Shown here in pieces: positions 21,512 to 31,196 of a stretch of 64,000 bases of DNA (position 1 is the stretch's first letter; every line of letters begins with the position of its first letter). The notes under the pieces are model-generated. The model saw only the letters and a list, made by a program, of their open reading frames with translations, was not told where the DNA came from and made no database searches. The stretch spans positions 12,620,525 to 12,684,524 of the forward strand of contig NC_092330.1 in the NCBI RefSeq assembly GCF_036785885.1, in the 5' to 3' direction. The position numbers and the translations under genes are program-made. Origin of the DNA: Coffea arabica (Eukaryota; Streptophyta; Magnoliopsida; Gentianales; Rubiaceae).

Positions 21512-22177
21512 ACTGCAGAAATGAATTTCCTGACAAATTCAACCGCTGCAGAAATGGAAAAGATAAACCGATATTTTGGGGAACCTTACCACTGACGTCA
21601 TTGTTTGAGATGTCTAATTGACTTAGATATTTTCCCAGAGAATCATCTACAAGAAACGGACCCGTAAAAGAGTTATCCTTTAGAACAAGAACTTCCAAGT
21701 TTGTATTATTTTGCAGAAGCCAAGTAGGAATCTGGCCCACTAACTTATTGGAAGACAGATCAAGATTTTGCATTTCTTTCTGATAGAGCAGGAAACTTGG
21801 GATTTTTCGAGTCTGATTATTCAAGTTGCAGCCAGATAAATAGAGAGCCTTTAGCTGAAATGGTGGGGGCAGAGCAAGATCCTCAGTGTCGACATGTGAA
21901 TCATTGTTCAAAGGTCCAAGTTTGAACCCCTGAAGCTTTGAATGGTTGCCCAAAGAACTGAAAGAAAAAGAACCTCCAAAAAGGTTGCCAGAGAGAGATA
22001 GATACTCAAGGTGTACGAGAGGAGTAATGAGAGCTGCAGGGATGTTTCCGCTGAGAATATTGTTGGAGAGATCAAGAAGTCGAAGAGATGTCAAGTTTCT
22101 GAAGCACATGGGAACAGGCCCGTAAAAATTATTCCGACTCAGGTCAAGTTCATGGAGATTCTTCAAACTGCAAATTC
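21512..22177 (-). CDS. RLP last exon, 5' part, up to the inverted duplication
   Basis: Begins after the acceptor TTTTTGGACAG and encodes about seven LRRs (from GICSLKNLHELDLS to LNLSGNSFLQ). It continues for about 15 codons into the inverted arm, in nonsense sequence, before a stop at 21470-21468. Its portion 21874-21578 is one arm of the inverted repeat and is the correct gene orientation. Confidence 0.82.
21578..21874 (-). repeat. Inverted duplication of RLP exon sequence, original arm
   Basis: 297 bp of normal gene sequence that pairs with 21216-21511 around a 66-bp spacer (21512-21577). The spacer itself is normal coding sequence (NIGLSFPFLQRLNLSG part). A transcript across this region would fold into a hairpin of nearly 300 base pairs. 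Confidence 0.93.
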
Positions 22178-22398
22178 CTGTCCAAAAACCAAGTTCATTG
22201 TAAGGTTTTCATACAGTAATAGTTGATGCTAGGTATGAATTGTCAATACATAGCCAATTCAGAAACCGTGAAATCATATGTTACACGCAAAAAAATTGAA
22301 ATGTTGGTTTTCAAATTTCATCCGGTCTAGCTCAACATTTGAAAAGTAAATAGCAACTTCATGCAAGCAACCGAGCCTTTCACAGCCTATCTTATTAC

Positions 22399-22536
22399 CT
22401 TGAAGGACGGAGGAATCATTAATACCAATATCGTTCAAAGATAAGGCTTTGAGAGAAGTTAAAGCCTCAACGTCTGAGAGTTTGTTAAAATTTGTATATT
22501 CAAGATTGAGTACCTTCAAGTTCTCCAGCTTCAATT
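22399..22536 (-). CDS. RLP exon 4
   Basis: 138 bp between acceptor TGCAG and donor GTAATA, encoding roughly two LRRs (LKVLNLEYTNFNKLSD...). Phase 1 at both ends, as for the other exons. Confidence 0.82.
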
Positions 22537-23075
22537 CTGCAGTTCAAAACTTTATGTTAGTATTATAGTTTTGGATATATCAAAATTACATAACTATTGT
22601 TGCATCTCCATCCCCTATTCTATAAGAATTTGTATATTTCAAACAAGGTAAATTAGGCCACAGGTCAACTATACTATTTTTTTCACGTCAATTGATCCAT
22701 TGAACAGCTAAAAAGGATCAAATTGGGCTATTCTATCCATTTGCTCGATTAAAATAGACAAAATTCATTGCATGTGAGCTGCACACTCTGCAGGGGAAGC
22801 TTTGTCATTTGGTAGTAAAAAGTTGTATGGTAGACAAAGGGGACGTTTATCACGTGGTAGACAAAGTTGTATGTACAGCTAATCTAGAAATTTAGGCAAA
22901 TTTGTTAATTTTTAGGAATTTATTTTCTTATTGGAATTTGGACAAAATATAACATCAAATTATAGAAATAGGGAAAAGTATACAGATAGTTCTGTCCCAT
23001 CCTTAATGGTTATACTCCAAATCATGTAACAGCTTTGTCCTATATACACTTTTATCTCAAACTGGATATGCGTAC

Positions 23076-23150
23076 CTTTAAAGGACAAGGAACCAGAAAG
23101 CTGATTACCGCTTAAGTCAAGAAACTCCAATTTTTCCAGACGCTTGAATT
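23076..23150 (-). CDS. RLP exon 3
   Basis: A 75-bp single-LRR exon (LEFLDLSGNQLSGSL) with acceptor CTGCAG and donor GTACGC, phase 1 at both ends. Small exons of one LRR are usual in this RLP subgroup. Confidence 0.82.
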
Positions 23151-23630
23151 CTGCAGCAAGAAGATGATCCAATTAGAACTCCTTGAATGAGCAGATTGCG
23201 GTCCAACAACTCTCATGCTAATGGATTCTACAATTTTATCTTTTCTGTATATCTATGCTTTATAATTTTGGCATATGCAACATCTCTCACAACTACAAAA
23301 AAAAAAAAAAAGATTAACTAATTAGCATCTTTCAAACAACTACCCATACTTGGATATGTAAATTAAGTTACCGTCTAATCCCATACTTGTGACGGTAAAA
23401 GGAAAAACAAATAAGATACTTTGTAATTTTCACATTTAAGAGCTATTAATTGAAATAGATTACAAATAAATAATGCTGAATCATTCTAAGTTTAGATATT
23501 CATTTATTTCTATGTGCTGAACAAACGAAGTAGAAAAGCAAAAAATAGAACAGACGTAAAGTCCAAGAAAATTGTGTAAAAAGGTTAAAGAAAGTCTCCT
23601 ATAAGAATTATAGATAGCAAGTGAATATAC

Positions 23631-23789
23631 CTTCTATAGGAAACGATCCCTTTAAATCCAAATCACGGAGAGACAGCCTTTTAAGTTCAGTAATTGCAGT
23701 TATACATGGAATTATACTACTGTTGTTGAAATTGTTCCAATCGAGGTATAAGGACTTGAGATTTTGCAACTTAGCCCAATTCCTGCAGC
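23631..23789 (-). CDS. RLP exon 2
   Basis: 159 bp, acceptor CTTTGCAG and donor GTATATTC, encoding about two LRRs (NLKSLYLDWNNFNN...). It joins exon 1 through a shared glycine codon. The intron before it (about 1.3 kb) is AT-rich and holds one LRR-like scrap near 25030-25060 that is not needed for the frame. Confidence 0.8.
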
Positions 23790-25114
23790 CTGCAAAGCAC
23801 GAGTCAGATTCTAATAAACGGACTAAATGCCAAAGAAACCCCTTTGGCTAATCCAATATACACATTTCCTCCCAATAATTTGAAAACGTACCATTTAACC
23901 CGCATGGTTTTGGATTAAAGTGAAACTGTTAGCTTTTTTTTATTAAATTTAATAATCGAGCATGATTAAAGTTTTTAATAGAAAAACAATGATGAAATAA
24001 TCAAATCGACCTTTGAACCAAGTCATATATAAATTGTAGACAAAATTTGGTGTCAAATATAATTCCAAAATGACATCATCGCAAAAATTAAATTTCATAA
24101 TAAAGCTTCTTCTTCCCTACTGATTTCTGGCAAAAGAAACACTTATTAGAGCTTTGCAGCGGTCCACCATGGTTCTTGCCGGCAGCATCATCCAAAGGGA
24201 GCTGATCTATTCCTTCTACCAAAAGAGGTTTTCGATATTTGACTCTAAATAAAATGATGCAAGATTTAAAATTTATCACACTTTTATACTTTCCACGTCG
24301 GCAAAGATATAAATGTTTGCTTTTCGGTTTTGTTTTCAAAGTTAACGACTATGCATAAAACTTGATGTAAGTGGTAAAATTGTTGTACATTACACAAACT
24401 AATTTGTAACCGGTCACCCATTGAATTGAAAACTATTTGATAAATAAATAAGACACACTATCAAAAAACGTGGAAGTAAAACTTGGTTGCTAATTGACTA
24501 AAAGAAAATGATGGTAAGAAGCGAGAGTAATTCAAATTAAAAAAAAAAGTATACTTTGTAATGCAATATCTTTTTTTTTTTTCTCTCTCGATCCATTCAC
24601 TTTTTTCCACATAAATTGCCTGTTTTTTTTCTTAGAGTCATCAATTTTACTCATGTATACATTCCTTAATTATTGCTCCTAATCCATCACGATAGGTTGA
24701 TGTTTTATGCCTGTACGATCTATTTTTTTAATTGCTATTTTTTCTTGACTTCTTTCAATTTATGATATATTAATTCTTGTTGTTTTGAAGGGGTGCAAAT
24801 GACTAACTCACAGCTAAAATTTAATGCAAAATAGTTTCCTGCTTAATTAAACTATCGTCAGTTTTTATGGGATTTTGAGTCTTCTACAATTATAATACAT
24901 GAGAAATTAAAAGAAATAAGGCCGAGAAAAAAAGATGAAGAAATATGAAAAACTTGCCTCAAGCTGCGGACAAGAATACCAAAAGTAAGGCTAGAACGAA
25001 AAAAGAAAAGATGATGAAGAAAGATGAATTACTTGCCTGTGTAACCAAGAACAAGAAACTTCAAATTATACAATATAAACCAACGATTTGAGAAAAAGAT
25101 GGAAGGGTAGTTAC
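23790..25114 (-). other. RLP intron 1
   Basis: A 1325-bp AT-rich intron with donor GTAACTAC and acceptor CTTTGCAG. It contains poly(T) and TTTTTTTTTTTCTCTCTC tracts near 24571-24586, but no gene. Short frames such as 24088-24339 are chance. Confidence 0.7.
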
Positions 25115-25496
25115 CTGTCACTTCACTATTGAAGTAATTATTACTCAGGTCTAGAGTTCGCAGGTCCTTCAGAGGTATGAAAGTGCTAATGTTTACATAC
25201 CAATCCTCATCCATATTCTCTCGCAAAAAACTAAGGTCGGCTTCAACAATTCTCCCAGTAATATTACTACACTTGACCCGTTCCCAGGTGCAGCAATCAG
25301 CATTTGCTCCGTCACCTTCTTTTCCAGTCCACGAAGAAAGGATAAGATGAGCATTTGTAGTCACATTTAAGGAAGCTTTGAAGTCCAAGAGAGCATGTTT
25401 TTCTTCTAAAAAGCAACCTGAGCAAAGTAGTCCTCCATTGAGTATTATTGATACAACGAGAGCCCATGAGGCAATCAGAATGGAATGACCGCGCAT
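25115..25496 (-). CDS. RLP exon 1: signal peptide and LRR N-cap
   Basis: The start ATG is at 25496-25494 (MRGHSILIASW...). It is the first in-frame ATG; the frame stays open 39 codons further but has no earlier ATG. A hydrophobic signal peptide covers residues 1 to about 27. It is followed by the LRRNT cap (EEKHALLDFKASL and DCCTWERVKC) and the first LRR (LRTLDLSNNYF). The donor GTAACTAC gives phase 1. This exon is repeated, with a different end, at three other places in the window. Confidence 0.88.
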
Positions 25497-25555
25497 GATT
25501 TCAGTATGGAGAATTAGTGAAGGAAAGTGTTGTAATGAAAATGGAAGGCAGGATA

Positions 25556-25562
25556 ATTTATA
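25556..25562 (-). promoter_or_regulatory. TATA box of the RLP gene
   Basis: TATAAAT on the minus strand, 60 bp upstream of the ATG, which would place transcription start near 25530. The same box lies before each orphan exon-1 copy (about 34459, 43359 and 52260). Confidence 0.6.
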
Positions 25563-25626
25563 ATCGCTTATCAATGTACTGGAACGCAGGGCCGGAGACC
25601 GGAGACAAGTCAACTCAGGTGTAAAA

Positions 25627-26140
25627 CAGTGGCGGATTCACACTGGGACACTGGGGGCACGGCCCACTCATCCCCTTAAATTTCTATGATACTTATAATA
25701 ATTTGGTGTAATTTCAACTGTGTCTCTTAGAGTTTTGTGTATCTATTGGTTTATAGGCTCCCACTGCCCCTTTTAAATTTCTATAATACCTATAAAAATT
25801 TGATGTAATTTCAAGTGTGCCCCCTGGAGTTTTGTGTATCTATTAGTTACTTTTATTGAGAAAAATATACTTCGTGAAGTTCAAAATAAAAAGGTTATAA
25901 ACTGTTATTAAAATATGAAAACTCGCTATGAGCAATTATAAATGGTTTAGTTTGTTTTGAAATAAAATTATTATTACATTAATAATTTTGAGTTTGTCTT
26001 TTGATTTTTTCATGAAATATATGTATCATTTGTACTTGTTGATGAATATTTTTTTCCTTAAAAAACTGAAAAAAGAGTAGGTAAAAAATTTTAGAGTTGC
26101 TTTTGCCCCCACTGAAAAATTTTTTCTGGCTCCACCACTG
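25627..26140. mobile_element. hAT-like MITE upstream of the RLP exon 1, unit 0
   Basis: 514 bp with ends CAGTGGCGGATTCAC and TGGCTCCACCACTG, an imperfect inverted repeat of the well-known plant CAGTGGCGGAGCC type. It is flanked by 8-bp near-identical repeats GTGTAAAA (25619-25626) and GTGCAAAA (26141-26148), as expected for hAT insertion. It ends about 65 bp upstream of the RLP TATA box, so it forms part of the promoter region. The interior is AT-rich and non-coding, with an internal duplicated TTTTGTGTATCTATT part. Confidence 0.85.
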
Positions 26141-26434
26141 GTGCAAAACGTCAAGTATGCGATCAAGCCTAGTTAAACTCATTATATTAGAGGTTTCTTA
26201 CATTCTTCTAAGCAACTCGTTATATTATCAAGCCCATAATTGAGTTATTATTTTGAGCGCATTTATTGTTGTTGTTTTTCATGTTTTTGATAAGAAATTT
26301 CTACTTCGGTCCGTCAATCTGGCGGGCAGAAAATGAAATGAAGTGCAAAGTTCTCAAAATTGGAGTGCAGATTACGGGGACCAAGAATCAAAAGAATGTT
26401 GGTAGCACAGTAATGTATTGCACTCCCTATTTTG

Positions 26435-26732
26435 GAAGAAATTATGACTCGAAAGTCTTGTTGGTCTTTCAGAGGAGTGAAGAACGCGTAAACATCTACC
26501 AACCCAACTTTAGAAGGAAATGCTTGACTAATGGAACTGGAAGCTTGTTGGTCTTTTTATTGGTTCTTCCTCTTGTGGAACTGGAAGAAATTATGACTCG
26601 AAAGTCTTGTTGGTCTTTCAGAGGAGTGAAGAACGCGTAAACATCTACCAACCCAACTTTAGAAGGAAATGCTTGACTAATGGAACTGGAAGCTTGTTGG
26701 TCTTTTTATTGGTTCTTCCTCTTGTGGAACTG
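26435..26732. repeat. 149-bp perfect tandem duplication, unit 0
   Basis: Two head-to-tail copies (26435-26583 and 26584-26732) starting GAAGAAATTATGACTCG. I saw no differences between them. A frame of 124 codons at 26266-26640 crosses it, but it is not conserved in kind and is probably not a gene. The sequence before it (26259-26400) is related to the repeat at 4452-4815. Confidence 0.88.
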
Positions 26733-27822
26733 GAAGCTGCAAAATCAGCCACTAAATTATTGTACACCTTTGCTGATCCTGACCAAGTTGTTCCAACCTG
26801 TAAAATCAGCCTCCGGTAAGCAATAATATATTAAGTTCAATAACTAACTCAAATTGATATATACCTTATCTGATCAAGGTAAGTGACCATATTTATGTAA
26901 TAATGTTAACAGTTGAAGTTGACGGAGTTAGCCTCATAATTAATCATAAAGAGTCTAGTGGGTTAATGAGAACAAAAATAGTTCAATAGGCTAAGTGAAA
27001 TTTTACTCTAAAATTAATTATGTGATTTATGACTGTAAGCACAAAATGAATTATAGATTTTGATCTACTAGTTAAGGTTGAGATTTCAAGATTTAAAGAT
27101 TTTGGGAGGGGTTCCATTCTCTCTTTTTTCCTCTTGCTTTTTTAAGTCCTGCCCCTCTCCTGCTTGAAAAAACAAAGCACAAAGTGAACAATAATTAAAT
27201 ACAACAAATAGAAGAACACAAGTAAAATCCAAAAGTTAGAGAGGTAAGAACACATAACACGAAAATTTCTAAACAACTATAATTTCTGACACAAATGTAA
27301 ATTAATTTACGTTTTTATATAACGAAAAGTTCTATTGTTGAATGCGTTCCTAATATTTTGAGAATTGATCATTAGGGGAAAAAAAACAAACATGGAATCG
27401 AACGTCCTAATTAAGAAGCTACAAACACCCCAATAGATTAAGTGAAAGTTTGCCACCGATTTAGGGCTTTTCGACTTTAGTTTTAGGAATATGCACAAGC
27501 AAAAAAATAGAATGATTGATTTGTCTAATCTCAAATACGAAATACTCAAAATCTATTCATAATGGTATAGAATCAAGATTCATCCGGCATTGTTAACAAA
27601 GCATTATTTATTTAGTTTTCCAAGAAAATTACCTTTCACCCTTGAATTGAGAATTTCATTTCCAAATCTTTTTTTGTCTTTTGGAAATGCAAAAGTTTGA
27701 ATTCAGAACCTCCTACTTACAATCCATTTGTCTTACCACCCAACCCTCCCCCTTATTTCCTAATCTTGTTTAATTATTTTCTAAAAGTGAAGCAAAAAAT
27801 TTCTTTTTGCTTATTACTAAAA
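26733..27822. other. Intergenic part of the array unit, no gene
   Basis: AT-rich. Near 27690-27745 (minus strand) a GGTTGGGTGGTAAGACAAATGG...GGTTCTGAATTCAAAC pattern looks like a tRNA-derived SINE head with boxes A and B, without a clear tail. A 27060-27115 patch resembles another worn SINE head. The corresponding stretches in units 1-3 are the same. Confidence 0.4.
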
Positions 27823-28257
27823 GGGTAAAAAACAAAAAAACCCCTGTGGTAAGCCTAATACACAGAAAAGCCCCTTATGGTTTCAAAATATACAACATGG
27901 CACCTCATGCTTTAAACTAAATTGTAAAGGTGACGGAACCTGTTAAATTTAACGGAAATGACTTATTGGAACCTAAAAAAAATTTTTATACCTAATTTTT
28001 ATCAAATATACCTATTCTACCCCTTAACCCTCAATTCTCTCTATTTAGAGAATAAAACAAATGATTTTTTTGAGTTGTCTTTTGCTTTATTATATCAGGG
28101 CATTTTGGTCATTTTGTTCATTTCCGTTAAGTTTAACGGATTCCGTCACCTTTACAATTTAGTTCAAAGTATGGGGGGTCGTGTTGTATATTTTAAAATC
28201 ATGGGGGGCTTTTCTGTGTATTAGATTTATCACAGGGGATTTTTTTATTTTTTACCC
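27823..28257. mobile_element. Fold-back Mutator-like MITE, unit 0
   Basis: 435 bp with long terminal inverted repeats (more than 100 bp), starting GGGTAAAAAACAAAAAAACC and ending GGATTTTTTTATTTTTTACCC. It is flanked by a perfect 9-bp duplication TTACTAAAA at 27814-27822 and 28258-28266. Nine-base duplications and long inverted repeats mark MULE-type elements. The inner part is a palindrome around GGTGACGGAACCTGTTAAATT and its inverse. Non-coding; the 88-codon frame inside is chance. Confidence 0.9.
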
Positions 28258-28651
28258 TTACTAAAAATACTCCTTTTAGTTCTTCTTAAGTTCTTAAATT
28301 ATTTCTATAAATTTGTCCCCTCCTCGCTTCTTAAACCCCACCATTTTCCTATTTTATATATATATATATATATATGGTTATGTTAGTTTACTCAAACTCG
28401 ACCAAATATAGTTAGTTGAGCTCAAACGAACATTATAAACTGCAGCGTAGAGTAGGGATACTAATTATCTTTTTTTGTTTCTTATCCAATTTAAGTTTAC
28501 TACTTTTTTTTTTTTGCAATCTCCTGAGACATGTGAAGTAGGCTTTATGTTTTGAGAAATAAATTGATACTTCCTGTTGAGATTATTTGTGCATTACATG
28601 AATTAAATTCCGACAATCATGAAAATGAAATTTCTCTTATATCTTTTTTCT

Positions 28652-29102
28652 GGGTAAAATACCAAAAAACTCTCTATGATTTGACAAATGTTCAATTTAA
28701 CTCCCTTTGGTTTGGAAACCTACACTATAGCTCCCTATGGTTTCGACTAAATTGAAAATTGGACAGAAAGCATCAAATCTAATGGTTGTGTGTGAAATGT
28801 CAATATTGCCCCTACTATGTGTGAGATGCTTTCTATTTAATTTTCAATTTAGTCGAAACCGTAGGGAGTCATAGTGTAATTTTTAAAACGAGAGAGAATT
28901 AAATTGAACATTCAACAAACCATAGGGAGTTCATTTATATAGAGACAATATTGACATTTCACGTATAACCATTAGATCGGATGCTTTCCGTCCAATTTTT
29001 AATTTAGTTGAAACTACAGGGACTTATAATATAGATTTTTAAATAAGAAGGAGTTAAATTAAACATTTAACAAACTATATTGAGTTTTTTGATATTTTAT
29101 CC
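28652..29102. mobile_element. Second fold-back MITE (GGGTAAAATACCAAAAAACTC type), unit 0
   Basis: Ends GGGTAAAATACCAAAAAACTC and GAGTTTTTTGATATTTTATCC, with further inverted blocks inside: AGCTCCCTATGGTTTCGACTAAATTG and two inverse copies near 28840 and 29000. The presence of three such blocks suggests an internal duplication. The 9-bp flanks match only approximately (TTTTTTCTG and TTTTTTCGG), so it is older than the MITE at 27823 or its ends are slightly off. Mutator-like by structure. Confidence 0.7.
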
Positions 29103-29497
29103 TTTTTTTCGGTCAATCAACAACATCTATATTTACTTTACTCCAACTTCTACTCCAGTCAATTTTAAGGGGAGGTAGCCCAATTGGACTATGGGAATCA
29201 ATCGAAATTGAGTCATCATTGGATCAAATGGAAACACTGCACACTTATATAGATTTGGAGAAGCATAAGGGAAAATGAAATTTCCCTTATGACAGAAAAA
29301 GGAAAAAAAGAAGGCAGACCATGAGTTTCGTTCAATAACTGCGTTCAAATAACGGTTTTATTCGATTAGATGGCCGCGGTTTTTTTCGAGAAGGACGTTA
29401 CCTTTTCAGGGGGTAGTCGGTTGGCGGCATTCGCTGGTAGCAACTTTGCCTGGGCCCCACTTCCCCATCTGCCTTGACTCTTGACTCTTGAGGCCTA

Positions 29498-30081
29498 TGT
29501 TTTCAGAATCGGACCGGATAGTGACTCGGCCGAGGTCAGGGGTCAGGGGTCAATGGGTTCGACCGGGGGTCGATAGGGGTCGAACTGGATGACGTCATAA
29601 ATAAAAATTATTTAAAAATTAAAATATTATATATATAATATCTAATAATATATTGATATTAATAAAGGTATATTCATATATATTTGATGTTTCAAATATA
29701 TTTAACAAGAAAATACAAAGAAATTAGAACAATCAAGTAGCAATTTATATTATTTAATAAATATTAACAAGTTTAGAATTAAAATTATGAATTAAATTGA
29801 AAAATAACATCAAATTTTAGGACAATACTTATAAAGTATCAAATATTTGAGGTATATCAATAAGTTTTAACAATTTAGGGGGTCAAAACATAATATTAAA
29901 AAGTTTGAATTTTTTTTAAAAAAATTACTGTTGAACTGGAAAAATCGATTTTTTCCCGGTCAAACCCGGTTTTTGAACGGCTTTGACCGGGTTTTAAATT
30001 TCCGGTTTTTTAATATGACTCAGACCGGCTACCTGGCCGGTTCCCGGTTCGACCGGCCGATCCGGTCCGAGTTTTAAAACA
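29498..30081 (-). mobile_element. Family A hAT-like MITE, unit 0
   Basis: Same element as 465-1046 in opposite orientation, with the same TGTTTTCAGAATCGGACCGG end and AT-rich core. This copy differs from its array copies at about four positions near 29946-30060, mostly C to T or G to A changes in CG context. Confidence 0.8.
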
Positions 30082-30343
30082 GAGAGCTTATGCAGTGTTT
30101 TATATGAAAGTATCTCTTTAGCAGAATATTGAGGTTTAAGAGAGATGGAGAGATCTTCCACAATCAGAACGATCATGTGATTATTGGTTATCTTCCTAAA
30201 ATACTTCAAACATGTACGACGTTTAGATCAAGAATGTCATAATGTTTTTTGGACCAATCTTGTCCTAAGGCGTATGAAGGACTTTCGCTCAATTTTCTTC
30301 TGTAATGAACCAGCTCCTGATCCGTAGCCACTAGGGCCTGATC

Positions 30344-30573
30344 TTTTTTTTTTTTTTTTTCGAGACGACAATTGTATAACTTATCTATCCTAGACTACTG
30401 GAGAGGGAAGTCTAAAGAGACTTTGTATTAGGGACTAGTAGGTACACAAATCTTACTAGACCAAGGGAGTGCTTTGGCACAACCCTAAGATTTTTTTTGT
30501 TACCGGTGGGATTTGAACCCCTACCTACAGTCCAAGTAGGGTCTTAAGACCCATCTTGGTGGCCACTGAGCTT
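30344..30573 (-). mobile_element. tRNA-derived SINE, unit 0
   Basis: On the minus strand it starts AAGCTCAGTGGCCACCAAG (box A region), has GGGGTTCAAATCCC (a canonical box B) about 50 bp in, and ends in a run of about 17 A. The target duplication is ACTAGGGCCTGATC at 30330-30343. Its partner, ACTAGGGCCCGATC at 31189-31202, was split off by the later family B MITE insertion. It would be transcribed by RNA polymerase III and moved by LINE machinery. Confidence 0.88.
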
Positions 30574-30581
30574 ACTAGGGC

Positions 30582-31188
30582 TATGTTTTCAGAACCGGAC
30601 GAACCGGACCAAGTATTGACTCGGTCGAGCTCAGGGATCAGGGGTCAATAGATTCAATCGAGTTCGATAGGGGTTGAACCGGATGATGTCATAAATAAAA
30701 ATTATTTAAAAATTAAAATATTATATGTAAAATATCCAATAACATTTTGATATTAATATAGGTATATTCATATATATTTGATGTTTCAAATATATTTAAC
30801 AAAAAAATACAAAGAAATTAGAACAATCAAGTAACAATTTATATTATTTAATAAACATTAATAAGTTTAGAATTAAAATTATGGATTTAATTGAAAAATA
30901 ACATCAAATTTTAGAACAATATTTGTAAAGTATGAAATATTTGAGGTATATTAATAAGTTTTAACAATTTAGGGGGTCAAAACATAATATTGAAAAAGTT
31001 TGAACTTTTTTTACAAAAGGTTCTGGTTGGACCGGTTTTCCGGTTTTTCCCGGTCAAACCCGATTTTTTACCAGAGTTGACCGGGTTTTTGATCTCCCAG
31101 TTCTGATGAACAATTCGGATCGGACACTTGACCGATTTCAGGTTCAATCGATCAGGCCGATCGATCTGGTCCGAATTTAAAAACACAG
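30582..31188 (-). mobile_element. Family B hAT-like MITE with 8-bp duplication, unit 0
   Basis: 607 bp, related to family A through the AT-rich core but with diverged ends (TATGTTTTCAGAACCGGACG and, inverted, CTGTGTTTTTAAATTCGGAC). It is flanked by a perfect 8-bp duplication ACTAGGGC at 30574-30581 and 31189-31196, which supports hAT. It sits in one of the SINE's target repeats. Non-coding. Confidence 0.88.
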
Positions 31189-31196
31189 ACTAGGGC

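Larger units (their letters stand above)
19602..25496 (-). pseudogene. Leucine-rich-repeat receptor-like protein (RLP) gene, disrupted in its last exon
   Basis: A membrane RLP gene of the large plant family that includes Arabidopsis RLP1/13/14/15/56-like and GSO-like ectodomain proteins, which act in defence or development by binding ligands and co-receptors outside the cell. Exons on the minus strand: 25496-25115, 23789-23631, 23150-23076, 22536-22399, and 22177 to 19602. Every donor is GT, every acceptor AG, and all four introns split a codon after its first base, so the exons join in frame. Order: signal peptide, LRR N-terminal cap with the DCC-W--V-C cysteines, many LRRs (LDLS-N---G-IP), C-terminal cap, acidic linker, one transmembrane helix, short basic tail; no kinase. 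The last exon is broken by an inverted duplication (21216-21511) with stops, so the full protein cannot be made unless this is an assembly error. Confidence 0.88.

Noticed and set aside
25022..25066. An extra RLP exon within intron 1 (LRR-like NLKFLVLG text)
   Set aside because: The flanking exons already join in frame and in phase without it, and it lacks a standard GT donor. It is probably a relic.
26266..26640. A 124-codon frame repeated identically in all four array units
   Set aside because: Repetition comes from the array, not from selection. The frame crosses the 149-bp duplication and has no protein features.
30500..30573. A tRNA gene suggested by GGGGTTCAAATCCC
   Set aside because: The box belongs to a SINE with poly(A) tail and target duplication. 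It lacks a full cloverleaf.
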